The notes under the pieces are model-generated. The model was not told the origin of the DNA. It ran no database searches and saw only the letters and a program-made list of their open reading frames with translations. The position numbers and the translations under genes are program-made. Shown piece after piece: positions 53,947-62,320 of a stretch of 64,000 bases of DNA. Source of the stretch: UBA11051 sp964390495. Its GTDB lineage: Bacteria > Armatimonadota > Zipacnadia > Zipacnadales > UBA11051. The DNA is taken from assembly GCA_964390495.1 (NCBI GenBank), contig CAYMIN010000007.1:62001-126000 (forward strand), in the 5' to 3' direction. The stretch's first letter is position 1. Every line of letters begins with the position of its first letter.

Positions 53947-54969
53947 ATGGAGAAGTTGCGTGTCGCTCTCATCGGAGCCGGTGGCCGCGGCAACGCCCAC
54001 GCCAACGCCATCGCCCAAGCCGCTAACATCGAGTTCGCCGCCATCTGCGACATTGACGCCGAGGCCGGCCGCGCCGCCGCTGAAAAATTCGACACCGAGT
54101 ACCTACCCGATACCGCCGAGCTCTACGCCCGCGACGACATCACCGCCGTCGGCATCTGTGTCCAGACGCCCTCCCACCACCGTCTTGCTATGGAGGCGAT
54201 TGCGGCGGGGCGGCATCTGCTCACCGAGAAGCCGATGGCCGCCTCGCTCGCCGAGGCCGAGGAGATGAAAGACGCCGTCGAGAAAAGCGGCCTGCGCGCG
54301 GCCCTATCCTACCAGCTCCGCTTAGGCCCGGTCTATGCCAAGATGAAGGAGCTGGCCGACCAGATCGAGCCGCTGCAGATCACCTTCGCCCGCCAGCGGG
54401 GCATGCTACTGCCCAAGTACCTCTCCCCCGCGCCCTTCGATGGCATCATGGACTTCATCAGCCATGACATTGACATGGTGCCCTTCCTGGCCGGGCGCAA
54501 GCCGACGGCAGTCTCGGCCGCCTTGCGCCGCAACACCTGGTCCGATACCGGCGCGATTGACGTGGTCGGCGCCCAGATCGAGTTCGGCGAGGGCGACGAC
54601 CGCACCATCGGCTACCTCTCCTCTTCGATGGGCGGCAGCGGGGTCCCCGAGCGTCTCGACGTCATCGGCAGAAGCGGCCTGGCTTACACTGATGGCAATA
54701 CCATACATTTCACCACCGAGCCCAATCCGCCGCTGCCGACTATGACTCGCGACATGTGGGCGCTGGCCTTCGAGGGCGCGGCCCGCGATTTAACCACTGC
54801 CCTGTACGAGCACTGGGCCGCGAGCATACTTGACCCGGAGTTACCTTTGGCTCCCGCGGCCAGCTACCAGGACGGCTATAACGCCATGCTGATAACTCTG
54901 GCGATCGTCGAGTCAGGCAAGACCGGCGAGAAGATCAACCTGGACGCCTTCGCCACCTCACTGATCTAG
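53947..54969 (+). CDS. Gfo/Idh/MocA-family oxidoreductase (third copy)
   Basis: 340 residues: LRVALIGAGGRGNAHANAI (Rossmann GxGxxG), AICDIDAEAG, the EKP segment LLTEKPMAASLAEAE and a C-terminal sheet domain. ATG at 53947. Classical N-terminal motif, unlike the two minus-strand copies at 37-40 kb. NAD(P)-dependent sugar or cyclitol oxidation is expected; the lyxose isomerase and dipeptidase genes further on may be functionally related. Confidence 0.88.
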   Translation: MEKLRVALIGAGGRGNAHANAIAQAANIEFAAICDIDAEAGRAAAEKFDTEYLPDTAELYARDDITAVGICVQTPSHHRLAMEAIAAGRHLLTEKPMAASLAEAEEMKDAVEKSGLRAALSYQLRLGPVYAKMKELADQIEPLQITFARQRGMLLPKYLSPAPFDGIMDFISHDIDMVPFLAGRKPTAVSAALRRNTWSDTGAIDVVGAQIEFGEGDDRTIGYLSSSMGGSGVPERLDVIGRSGLAYTDGNTIHFTTEPNPPLPTMTRDMWALAFEGAARDLTTALYEHWAASILDPELPLAPAASYQDGYNAMLITLAIVESGKTGEKINLDAFATSLI

Positions 54970-55316
54970 GACTTGCTTAGGGGGCTCGGCTGCGTCAGAT
55001 GCCGGCGGTCGCAGTTTTTCCTCATGGGAGAATTCTTCTGCAGGAATCCGCGCGGTGGTGGCGAACTATTTCTGCGGGGGCAGGACTCCGTCAATAACAT
55101 GTAAGCGGCGGCTAGCTCCGCCGACTTACCGAACTGTAGCAGCGGCTCGACCGCTAAGCTACCTGGGAGCCTGCCCCCTCTCTATTCCCCTATACATTGC
55201 CACAAGTGGAAGGCAGCGGCCAGTTGCCCGCGCCTGCAGAGAGCTTGTCCGTCTCGCCTCGTCCGGTTGCTATCTACGGTGACGCCGCAGTGTCGCAGGA
55301 TCGGGAGGATGGGCAG
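54970..55316. other. Intergenic leader with structured RNA before DUF389
   Basis: 347 bases. Contains the three-way-junction RNA candidate at 55076-55178 and then about 140 bases before the DUF389 start. Nothing else is recognised. Confidence 0.6.
55076..55178 (+). ncRNA. Three-way-junction structured RNA candidate (leader of DUF389 gene)
   Basis: P1: GGGGGCAGG-(a)-CTCC (55076-55089) pairs with GGAG-CCTGCCCCC (55166-55178). P2: GTAAG-CGGCGG (55101-55111) pairs with CCGCCG-(a)-CTTAC (55118-55129), loop CTAGCT. P3: GTAGC-AGCGG (55136-55145) pairs with CCGCT-(aa)-GCTAC (55151-55162), loop CTCGA. Bulges sit in both hairpins and P1. The junction has 11-, 6- and 3-base linkers. I cannot match it to a known riboswitch class. 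It is 138 bases before the ATG at 55317. Confidence 0.55.
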
Positions 55317-56957
55317 ATGCGTCGTCTGTTCGGCAAAGTCATCTACCTGCTCCCCAGTCGCCGCGAGGAGATCTATGGGGAAGTCACTGAGATCTCCACG
55401 CCGGCGCTCTCCTTCTACATCCTCACCGCCATCTCCGCCACCATCGCCGCCTATGGCCTGCTAGCCAACAGCACCGCAGTGGTCATCGGGGCGATGCTGG
55501 TTGCCCCGCTGATGGGACCGATCTTCGGCATTGCTCTGGGCATCGCCATCGGCGACCGCCGGCTGCTGTGGAAGGCGGTGCTGTCCGAGGTCGTCGGCGT
55601 GCTGGTGGTGATCGGCCTGGCAGCGCTGATCGGCCTGGTGCCGCTGCGGTTCGCGATGGGCGCTGAGGTTTTGGCCCGCACCCAGCCGACCCTCTACGAT
55701 ATTGTTATCGCCCTGGCCGCCGGTCTTGCCGGGGCCTATGCCCTGGTCAATGAGAAGGTCAGCGCAGCTCTGCCCGGCGTAGCCACGGCGGTGGCGGTGG
55801 TGCCACCCTTGGCCACATGTGGGCTCTGCATCGCCTCCGCCAACTGGTCCTGGGCCCTGAACGCCTTCCTGCTCTTCGTCGCCAACTTCCTTGCTATCGA
55901 GCTCGCCGCCGCCTTCGTCTTCACCATCTTCGGTATGGTTGAGGTCAGGACCCATGAGGTGGTTGACTTCGGCGACTACTTACGCCGCTTCGCCGTCAGT
56001 CTGCTGGTATTGTGCGCCATCGGCGTGTTCATGACGCAAACGCTGCTGGGGCTGATCGCCGACCAACGTTTCTCCGCCGCCCTCGAGGCGACGCTTTCCC
56101 GACAGGTCCGCTCCATTGTCGGCGCCCGGCTATCCGCATTCGACTACCAGCGCCAGGGTCCGCGAATTAATGTGCTCGCCACCGTGCTGACGCCTCGCGA
56201 GTTCGAGCCGGCGCAAGTCGCCCAGGTCCAAAGTGCCCTGCGCCAGGCCGTTGACCCGCGTATCCATCTCGTAATCAGGTCGCTGCTGTCGCGCGACTAT
56301 GACAGTCAAGGGCCGGTATTCATCGCCGAGGAGGAGGCCCAGCGCCGCGCCGAGGCCGCCGCTGAGACCCGGCTTCTCTCCCAGGCAACCACCGCGCTCA
56401 CCGAGCACCTCAAAACCATACTGGGCGCCCAGCTCACCGACATCAGGCTCAAGACCGACGGCGCCCAGGAGACCCTAACCGCTAACGTGCGCACCCCAAC
56501 CGCAATCGAGCCGGCTCAAGTGGCCGAGGCCGAGCAGGCTCTCCGCCAGGCCACCGGCAAGCCCATGCGGCTCATCGTCCGCTCCATCCTCACCCGCGAC
56601 GCCGATGCCACACGTTATCTATATGAGCCGGAGAAGCAGCAGCCGGCCCCGCTCACCGGCGAGGCCCTCAAGCTGCACCGGCGTCTCGAGGCAGCTCTAG
56701 AGCGCCAGCTCGGCCAGCAGATCCCCGGCGCAAGTCTCCTGGAGTTCCACTATGCCCAGCGCAACGGTCGCCTGCGATTGCTTGCCATCACCCGCACGCC
56801 TCGCACCTTCAAGCCCGCTCAGGTCCGCCAGATCCAGGCTAACCTCCGCTGGTATATCAACCCGCGCATTGACCTATTCGTCCGCTCCCAGGTCGGCGCC
56901 GATGTCGCGGCGACCGGCTATCTGACCAGCTTCGACGATGCCGCCCTCGCCCAGTAG
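55317..56957 (+). CDS. DUF389-family membrane protein with C-terminal triplicated domain
   Basis: 546 residues starting at ATG 55317 (GGAGG eight bases upstream). The N-terminal half is DUF389 (TIGR00341-like): FYILTAISATIAAYGLLANSTAVVIGAMLVAPLMGPI and VPLRFAMGAEVLARTQPTLYDI, with about six membrane segments. The C-terminal 250 residues contain three related cytoplasmic/periplasmic repeats, each with a phrase like PREFEPAQVAQVQSALRQAVDPRIHLVIRSLLSRD. The function of DUF389 proteins is unknown to me. The upstream three-way-junction RNA may regulate it. Confidence 0.85.
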   Translation: MRRLFGKVIYLLPSRREEIYGEVTEISTPALSFYILTAISATIAAYGLLANSTAVVIGAMLVAPLMGPIFGIALGIAIGDRRLLWKAVLSEVVGVLVVIGLAALIGLVPLRFAMGAEVLARTQPTLYDIVIALAAGLAGAYALVNEKVSAALPGVATAVAVVPPLATCGLCIASANWSWALNAFLLFVANFLAIELAAAFVFTIFGMVEVRTHEVVDFGDYLRRFAVSLLVLCAIGVFMTQTLLGLIADQRFSAALEATLSRQVRSIVGARLSAFDYQRQGPRINVLATVLTPREFEPAQVAQVQSALRQAVDPRIHLVIRSLLSRDYDSQGPVFIAEEEAQRRAEAAAETRLLSQATTALTEHLKTILGAQLTDIRLKTDGAQETLTANVRTPTAIEPAQVAEAEQALRQATGKPMRLIVRSILTRDADATRYLYEPEKQQPAPLTGEALKLHRRLEAALERQLGQQIPGASLLEFHYAQRNGRLRLLAITRTPRTFKPAQVRQIQANLRWYINPRIDLFVRSQVGADVAATGYLTSFDDAALAQ

Positions 56958-57062
56958 CGCCAACGTCCGGCCCGGTTGTGCTGGCCGGATTGTTGGATTA
57001 TACTGGTCCCGGATGACCAGACACCTCACCGACTGTGCCGCACACCCACGGAGGCAATAGCG

Positions 57063-57752
57063 ATGAAACGCTCGGAAATCAATGCCATCATTCAGGAAGT
57101 CAAGCAGTTTATAGAGGCCCAGAACTTCCATCTCCCCCCCTTCGCCTACTGGTCGCTCGACGACTGGCGCAGCAAGGGCGAGGAGTGCCGCGAGATTGTG
57201 GATGCCGGCCTCGGCTGGGACATCGTTGATTTCGGCTCCGGCAATTACCGCGAGAGCGGCCTGGCCCTGTTCACCATCCGCAACGGCGTCTGGGATGACG
57301 AGCGCTATCCCAAGACCTACTGCGAAAAGCTGCTGATCGTCGGCGAGGGCCAGGTCACCCCCGCCCATCACCACATTCTCAAGACCGAGGACATCATCTG
57401 CCGCAGCGGTGGGAATCTGCTGATCGAGGTGCGCAACGCCTCTCCCCGGGGCGAGCTTCTCGATACGCCGGTCATCGTGAGCATTGACGGCGCGGTGCGC
57501 GAGTTCGCCGCCGGCGACATCGTCCGCCTCGAGCCCGGCGAGAGCATCACCTTGGAGCCTTACAACCACCATCGCTTCTGGGGCGAGGAGGGCCGCGGCA
57601 CCGCGCTGGTTGGCGAGGTTTCGACGGTGAATGACGATGTCGGCGACAACATCTTCATCCCCGAGGTCCCCCGCTTCACCGAGACCGACGAAGATGAGCC
57701 GCCCCTGCATCTATTGTGCAACGACTACGCCAAGTTCGGCATCCTGACCTGA
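57063..57752 (+). CDS. D-lyxose isomerase (lyxose ketol-isomerase)
   Basis: 229 residues of the cupin-fold D-lyxose isomerase family, recognised from MKRSEINAIIQEVKQFIEAQ at the start and FHLPPFAYWSLDDW. Metal ligands are in TPAHHHILKTEDIICR (H102-H104, E109) and YNHHRFWGEEG (H169/H170). The enzyme interconverts D-lyxose and D-xylulose (also D-mannose and D-fructose in some members), using divalent metal, in the cytoplasm. ATG at 57063 follows GGAGG. It is near an oxidoreductase and a dipeptidase in the same direction. Confidence 0.88.
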   Translation: MKRSEINAIIQEVKQFIEAQNFHLPPFAYWSLDDWRSKGEECREIVDAGLGWDIVDFGSGNYRESGLALFTIRNGVWDDERYPKTYCEKLLIVGEGQVTPAHHHILKTEDIICRSGGNLLIEVRNASPRGELLDTPVIVSIDGAVREFAAGDIVRLEPGESITLEPYNHHRFWGEEGRGTALVGEVSTVNDDVGDNIFIPEVPRFTETDEDEPPLHLLCNDYAKFGILT

Positions 57753-57794
57753 GGCCACCACCTCCGCAAACTTTTTTGCCGGCATTCCTCGACC

Positions 57795-57814
57795 GACAGG
57801 CTTCCCAGCCTGTC
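57795..57814. repeat. Dispersed GACAGGC/GCCTGTC palindrome
   Basis: GACAGGCTTCCCAGCCTGTC, same family as in fliS and the SLBB gene, located between two genes. Confidence 0.7.
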
Positions 57815-57931
57815 GCGTCTCTTGCAACCCTAAGAAGGACATGCCCTCAACGACGGCGAAACTTCCATCGCCTTATTGCCCTAAACACATGCGGCCGCTG
57901 CCGGGCCGCATCAGGAAAGGGAATTCGCATC

Positions 57932-58954
57932 ATGGAGATTTCACCAGAAGCCCAAGCCCTGCACGACAAGGCCATTCTCATTGACGGGCACAACGACTCG
58001 ATCATCGAGCATTGGGCCCGCAAAGAATCGATGGACATGACACCCGATCTGCCCGATTACCAGGTGGACTTGCGCCGCATGCGGGCCGGCGGACTGACCG
58101 CCATGAACTCGATGGTCGGCGGCGGGGACCTCTTTCAGTGCATCGAGCTGTGGGACGGCATGTACGAGCACATCGAGAACCACCCCGACGATTACCTCAT
58201 CGTGGACACCGCCGATGACATCTACCGCGCCAAGCGCGAGGGCAAGATCGGCCTGATCGGACAGCTTGAGAGCTGCACCGCCCTCGGCCGCAGCCTGCGA
58301 GTGATGCGAGTAATGTACAAGCTCGGTGTGCGCGTGGCCAACCTCACCCACGGTGAGGCCGAGGCAGACAGCCTCCACGGCACCAAAAGCCTGTTCGGCT
58401 TCTGCGAGCTTTCCGACCGCGAGCACGCCCGCAAAAACTTCGAGGGACTGACAGACTTCGGACGCGAGGCCATCCCCGAAATCAACCGCCTCGGCATGGT
58501 CGTGGACCTCGCCCATACCCAGGATGCCAGCTACTTCGAGGCCATCGAGCTCTCCGAAGCGCCGGTCATGTTCTCACACGGCAACATCTTCGCCCTCTCC
58601 CCTCACTGGCGCAACCTCACCGATGACCAACTCAACGCTCTCGCCGATAATGGCGGCGTCATCGGTCTCGCCTTCCTGCCCGGCTTCATAGCCCAGGACC
58701 CGGAAAACCAGACCCTCGACCGCCTGGTGGACCACATCGAGTACGTGTGCGACTTTATCGGTGATGATTATGTCGGCTTCGGAGCCGACTATGACGGCAT
58801 GGGCAAGCGCGTTGCCATTCCGCCGTCCTACGCTGAGACGCCCCAGATCACTCAATTGATGCTCGACCGGGGCTTTTCCGAGGAGACCATTCTCAAGTTC
58901 TGGGGAGGCAACTTCCTGCGCGTCATCGGCGAGGCCCAGGCTGCCGCCAACTAA
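57932..58954 (+). CDS. Membrane/renal dipeptidase family (M19) metallopeptidase
   Basis: 340 residues. Zinc-ligand motifs: IDGHND (H20, D22), IGQLESC (Glu), VVDLAHTQD (His), MFSHGNIF (His; families usually read SHS) and FGADYDGMG (Asp). M19 enzymes hydrolyse dipeptides, often with D-amino acids, and some act on beta-lactams. ATG at 57932 has AGGAAAGGGA upstream; the 72 additional residues of the longer frame have no family match. No signal peptide is visible, so it is probably cytoplasmic. Confidence 0.88.
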   Translation: MEISPEAQALHDKAILIDGHNDSIIEHWARKESMDMTPDLPDYQVDLRRMRAGGLTAMNSMVGGGDLFQCIELWDGMYEHIENHPDDYLIVDTADDIYRAKREGKIGLIGQLESCTALGRSLRVMRVMYKLGVRVANLTHGEAEADSLHGTKSLFGFCELSDREHARKNFEGLTDFGREAIPEINRLGMVVDLAHTQDASYFEAIELSEAPVMFSHGNIFALSPHWRNLTDDQLNALADNGGVIGLAFLPGFIAQDPENQTLDRLVDHIEYVCDFIGDDYVGFGADYDGMGKRVAIPPSYAETPQITQLMLDRGFSEETILKFWGGNFLRVIGEAQAAAN

Positions 58955-59134
58955 CTCTCGCCTGCTTCTTGGCTGCCAGCTTTGGGCCGCTCACACCTAG
59001 AAATCTCGTCAAGCCTTGTATGGCTTTCGATGGTAATACCTTAACGGGCACTTACTTTGACCTTTGCCATCATTTTGCCATAGAGCCATGCCCATCTGTA
59101 TAACCTTCGCGCCGTAAACTATGGTAAATATCTA

Positions 59135-59150
59135 CGTGTCACGTGAAACC
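59135..59150. other. parS-like centromere site
   Basis: CGTGTCACGTGAAACC matches the ParB-binding consensus TGTTTCACGTGAAACA at 13 of 16 positions, including the central TCACGTGA palindrome and the right half. It lies 41 bases past the stop of the replication-initiator-like gene at 59191-60261. Confidence 0.45.
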
Positions 59151-59190
59151 TTTTGTGGTATGCTGTTCCCGCCTCGGCATAACTCGCCTA

Positions 59191-60261
59191 TTACCCAAGA
59201 TGTTTGACTGAGAGCCGCATTTCGTGTGCCAGCTCGCGCTCTAGCGCTTGCCGAATCGCCTCGATCTGCGACTTCACGTGCGGCAATATCGCTACCGGAA
59301 CCAGCAATTCAGCCGCACTGTCTGAAGCTAGCCGCAATACCACCGCCGCGAGTACCGGTGACCACTTATCCGTGCTTCGTAGCCGCGCCTGGACTGCTTG
59401 CCATATTTTCTCCACATTCTGTTCGACGCCACAGTCTTGCAGCAATCTGCGCCGTTCATCAGTAAACTGCTGCCTGATCTCCGCAGCTCGTTGGGCGGCG
59501 TCCTCCGCGCTCTTCACGGGATCCTTACCGCCGCGCCCGGGTGCCTCGCGACGCTCCGGCAGCATGTAATTCTCCCGAAGCGCGGCCACCAACCACGCTG
59601 CTGGTGTCTCCTGCGGCTGCCATCCACTTTGCAGACGGTAGATCAGATAATCCAAAGCCTGCCTGATTTGGATGGTTTCTTTTTCTCTAATGAACTTGGC
59701 GGCTGTATTGTGGTGAACACCAATAGCCTTGAGGTCTCTGTAGAGGTCTTGTTCTTCGAGGTCATGAGAGACAACAACACTGGTGTTGTTGTGTTCTTCT
59801 GAATCTTGTATTACTGATTCTTGTGGGTTACCTCCGGTAACCGGGGGTGGTATAGTTGGGTCACTACGGTGGTTGCCCTGGGTAACCACCCCTTCCCCGT
59901 GCTTAAAGCGCAGCTTATAGACATTTACCTGACTGTCGCCCTTCTCACTCTGGTGATGCTCGATGGTGATGATGCCTTTTTCGGCCAGACCCCTGACACC
60001 AGTGATGACGGCTTTGCGACTCATGCCGGTACCACGATCTAGGACGCGGCCGTCGCGGGCGACGATGCCCTTGGTCAATTGTTTGAGCGAGATTGCGTCA
60101 GCGCTCTTGCCGAATCCAAAGGTCCTGCGCACTATATATAGGAGGACGCGCAGCTCGGACTCTTTCAGCCGGGGAGCCAGCAGATCGAAAACGTCGTCCG
60201 GTACAATCGTGCCGTTGGGCCCGCTGAAACCCTCATAGTAAAAATCCTGATGCGACGGCAT
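59191..60261 (-). CDS. Replication-initiator-like winged-helix protein
   Basis: 356 residues. The N-terminal 110 residues are a winged helix of the phage/plasmid replication-initiator style (FYYEGFSGPNGTIVPDDVF, ELRVLLYIVRRTFGFGK, GTGMSRKAVITGVRGLAEKG). The last 90 residues (NVEKIWQAVQARLRSTDKW, ELLVPVAILPHVKSQIEAIR) resemble the DnaA N-terminal/replisome-loading domain. The middle is low-complexity with Asn and Pro. Likely binds an origin or loads a helicase for a mobile replicon. A parS-like site at 59135-59150 and the accessory TcmP/DUF5131 genes are nearby, suggesting an integrated or plasmid-derived segment. Confidence 0.6.
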   Translation of the reverse strand: MPSHQDFYYEGFSGPNGTIVPDDVFDLLAPRLKESELRVLLYIVRRTFGFGKSADAISLKQLTKGIVARDGRVLDRGTGMSRKAVITGVRGLAEKGIITIEHHQSEKGDSQVNVYKLRFKHGEGVVTQGNHRSDPTIPPPVTGGNPQESVIQDSEEHNNTSVVVSHDLEEQDLYRDLKAIGVHHNTAAKFIREKETIQIRQALDYLIYRLQSGWQPQETPAAWLVAALRENYMLPERREAPGRGGKDPVKSAEDAAQRAAEIRQQFTDERRRLLQDCGVEQNVEKIWQAVQARLRSTDKWSPVLAAVVLRLASDSAAELLVPVAILPHVKSQIEAIRQALERELAHEMRLSVKHLG

Positions 60262-60903
60262 AATCGTGGCCGTCCTCCGGCGGCAGGTTCGTTACACCGG
60301 CGTCTCTCCGTCTATCTGGCCCTGGCGCATATAAGCTTCCATACACTACGCAATATCCATACCCGGGCCTCAGAGGCTGCCGACGCGCGCGATATTTGAT
60401 TTAATATTGAACACCCAACCGCGCAATTCCTCCTTTATAGCGAGATTCCTGCAAAATTTTTTCAAATGAGCAAATAAGCGGGAAATACCCCGTATGGGTA
60501 TATTGCTCAAGCCCACCTCATTCACAAAAACGTTACAGCCCAATGATTGTTGGTCTAACTTACACACATAGGCTCAAGATGCTCGGCGTTTCCTCAACAA
60601 AACCTCAAGTTAAGCCCAAGCGCAGCCCAAAAGCCCTCTCGCGGCCGATTTCACCACCAACAGAGTCCCCCTCAACCGCAGTTGCGCCGCTACCGGCCTG
60701 ATTTTCCACAGAGCCCCAGAGGCCGCGCCGCCTGGGACTTCAGGCCCAGCCCGACCCTATCTTCTTCTCCCCTGCCGGCCCCTAGGCAGCAGTCCGCGAA
60801 AAGCCACGGGCTTGCTGGATTACTGCTCAAACAAAGCGGGGAACCCCTTCGTCAAGCAGGGCTCCCCGCATCGTGTGCACGAGCAAGCTTATTCGGCTTT
60901 GGC
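60262..60903. other. Intergenic region with AT-rich stretches
   Basis: About 640 bases, less GC-rich than the rest, between the replication protein and a membrane protein. It holds several AT-rich stretches (TATTTGATTTAATATTG at about 60393; AAAATTTTTTCAAATG at 60454) that could be part of an origin, and TTTTCCACA (60702-60710), one mismatch from a DnaA box. No iterons were found by eye. Confidence 0.4.
60831..60869 (-). terminator. Terminator of the membrane-protein gene
   Basis: Minus strand: GCGGGGA pairs with TCCCCGC around a long loop with an inner GCCC/GGGT pair, then TTTGTTTG. It is 34 bases after the stop at 60904. Confidence 0.6.
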
Positions 60904-61512
60904 CTATTTGTCCTCCAGGCTGGCGAGTTTACGGGCCTCGGCCGGGACCTCGACGCCCTTGTCCTCAAGAAGGTAATTGATAGCGCCATAGACATCGGCA
61001 CTCCTGTAGTGGTCGGTATCGGCTGCCCCAAGGAACTGGCGCAGGCCGGTGATATTGCCCGGTTGGGCTTTGCGGGTCATCTCGCCGTTGAAGTAGATGC
61101 CGGCATCACAGCCGATCTGCTTCTTGTCGGCTTCGGCCTGGATTTCCGGCTCCACCGTATCGCGGTAGTCTATACTCACCGCTTCACCATAGACCTCTTG
61201 GACCTCAGTCAGGAGTTTCGCGGTCATCTCCAGGCAGTCATTCGCGGAGTTGATATAGGCGACGATCTTGACGGGCGCCTGTGGCGGCCCCGAATCTGCC
61301 GGCATCTCAAAGACGCTTTTGGGGACACGGCCTTCGGCTTCCAGTCGCGCCTGCATTTCGGCCTGTTCGCGCGCCTGGACGGAAGCCTTACGCGCGCCCT
61401 CTTCTCGCTCCCACACCCCTCGCATGTACGTATTGAGCGCGTACACACCCAGGGCAAGAGCCACAACGATCAGATAGACATAGCTCTTCTGCTTGCCGCG
61501 TTGCGCATCCAT
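60904..61512 (-). CDS. Membrane-anchored protein with possible thioredoxin-like domain
   Basis: 202 residues from ATG 61512 (GAGGG upstream). Basic start (MDAQRGKQKS), one membrane helix (YVYLIVVALALGVYALNTYM), a charged linker (about 35-60) and a C-terminal domain with VKIVAYINSANDCLEMTAKLLTEV and QIGCDAGIYFNGEMTRK, which reads like a thioredoxin-type fold with a lone Cys in place of CxxC. It is 83 bases downstream of the DUF5131/TcmP pair in the same orientation. Role unknown; a periplasmic redox or sensing function is possible. Confidence 0.55.
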   Translation of the reverse strand: MDAQRGKQKSYVYLIVVALALGVYALNTYMRGVWEREEGARKASVQAREQAEMQARLEAEGRVPKSVFEMPADSGPPQAPVKIVAYINSANDCLEMTAKLLTEVQEVYGEAVSIDYRDTVEPEIQAEADKKQIGCDAGIYFNGEMTRKAQPGNITGLRQFLGAADTDHYRSADVYGAINYLLEDKGVEVPAEARKLASLEDK

Positions 61513-61595
61513 GACTACCCTCAACTTTGGGGCTCATTCTGCACACGTTCGCGGGTGGCGGCGCTAGGAGGCTGTGCCAAGAGGGAGGATTCACA

Positions 61596-62318
61596 TCACT
61601 GAGTCAGAGTCACCTCAGGCATTTGGTCCCAGGTATGGCCCTGCAAGACTCTTCCGTTGCGCTTCTTATTCGTCCCGCCCCATTGCTTAAAGAAAAAGGG
61701 AATGTCAGCGTCCAAGCATTGGTCTTTGATGTCAAGAACCCATTGTTCGTCCATCGGCCTTGCCCCCGGGCCCGATTCACCGCCAACAATAGCCCAGTCA
61801 ATTCTGTGCAGAGCAATCTTGCCAACGGGGCCAATCAGTGGCTCAAACGACACGAACCTGGTAGCCGCGTCGGTGCGCCTTAGATCATCGATGCGGTAAT
61901 TGTAGTCTTTGTTCTCAACACTTACACCCATCCACACATTGTCCGGCCAGTCAATTTCCGGGCCACACTCCAACAATCGTTCAGAACGCTTGGTCAGAAC
62001 TTGGAAGATGTGCCAAGATGCCTTTCGCATCACGTCGAATACTCGCTCGATGAACTCGAAAGGCACCTCTTCGTGAAACAGGTCACTCATTGAGTTGACG
62101 AAGACAACCAGTGGCTTTCTCCATGTCAGCGGCTTGTCCAGCATGTGTTCATGGAGTGTTACATCGAACCCGTTCGCGTAGTTGAGCTGCCCCATCGCCT
62201 GCAATCGCAAAGCCAGGCGTTCTGCATAGCAGTTGGCACAACCAGGACTCACTTTGCTGCAACCAGTGACCGGATTCCAGCTTGCTTCCGTCCATTCTAT
62301 CTTCGATCGCGCAGCCAC
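61596..62318 (-). CDS. DUF5131 (Gp37/Gp68-like) three-Cys-motif protein
   Basis: 240 residues with three cysteines near the N-terminus, C20-x6-C27-x2-C30 (NPVTGCSKVSPGCANCYAERLA), followed by NSMSDLFHEEVPFEFIERVF, QVLTKRSERLL, WMGVSVENKDY and the C-terminal WAIVGGESGPGARPM and FFFKQWGG. This is the family called DUF5131, seen in phages and in accessory gene pairs with TcmP. The cysteines probably hold a metal or iron-sulfur cluster; the family is thought related to radical SAM proteins. It starts with GTG at 62318, two bases after the TcmP stop, so it is tightly coupled to it. Confidence 0.82.
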   Translation of the reverse strand: MAARSKIEWTEASWNPVTGCSKVSPGCANCYAERLALRLQAMGQLNYANGFDVTLHEHMLDKPLTWRKPLVVFVNSMSDLFHEEVPFEFIERVFDVMRKASWHIFQVLTKRSERLLECGPEIDWPDNVWMGVSVENKDYNYRIDDLRRTDAATRFVSFEPLIGPVGKIALHRIDWAIVGGESGPGARPMDEQWVLDIKDQCLDADIPFFFKQWGGTNKKRNGRVLQGHTWDQMPEVTLTQ

Positions 62319-62320
62319 GT

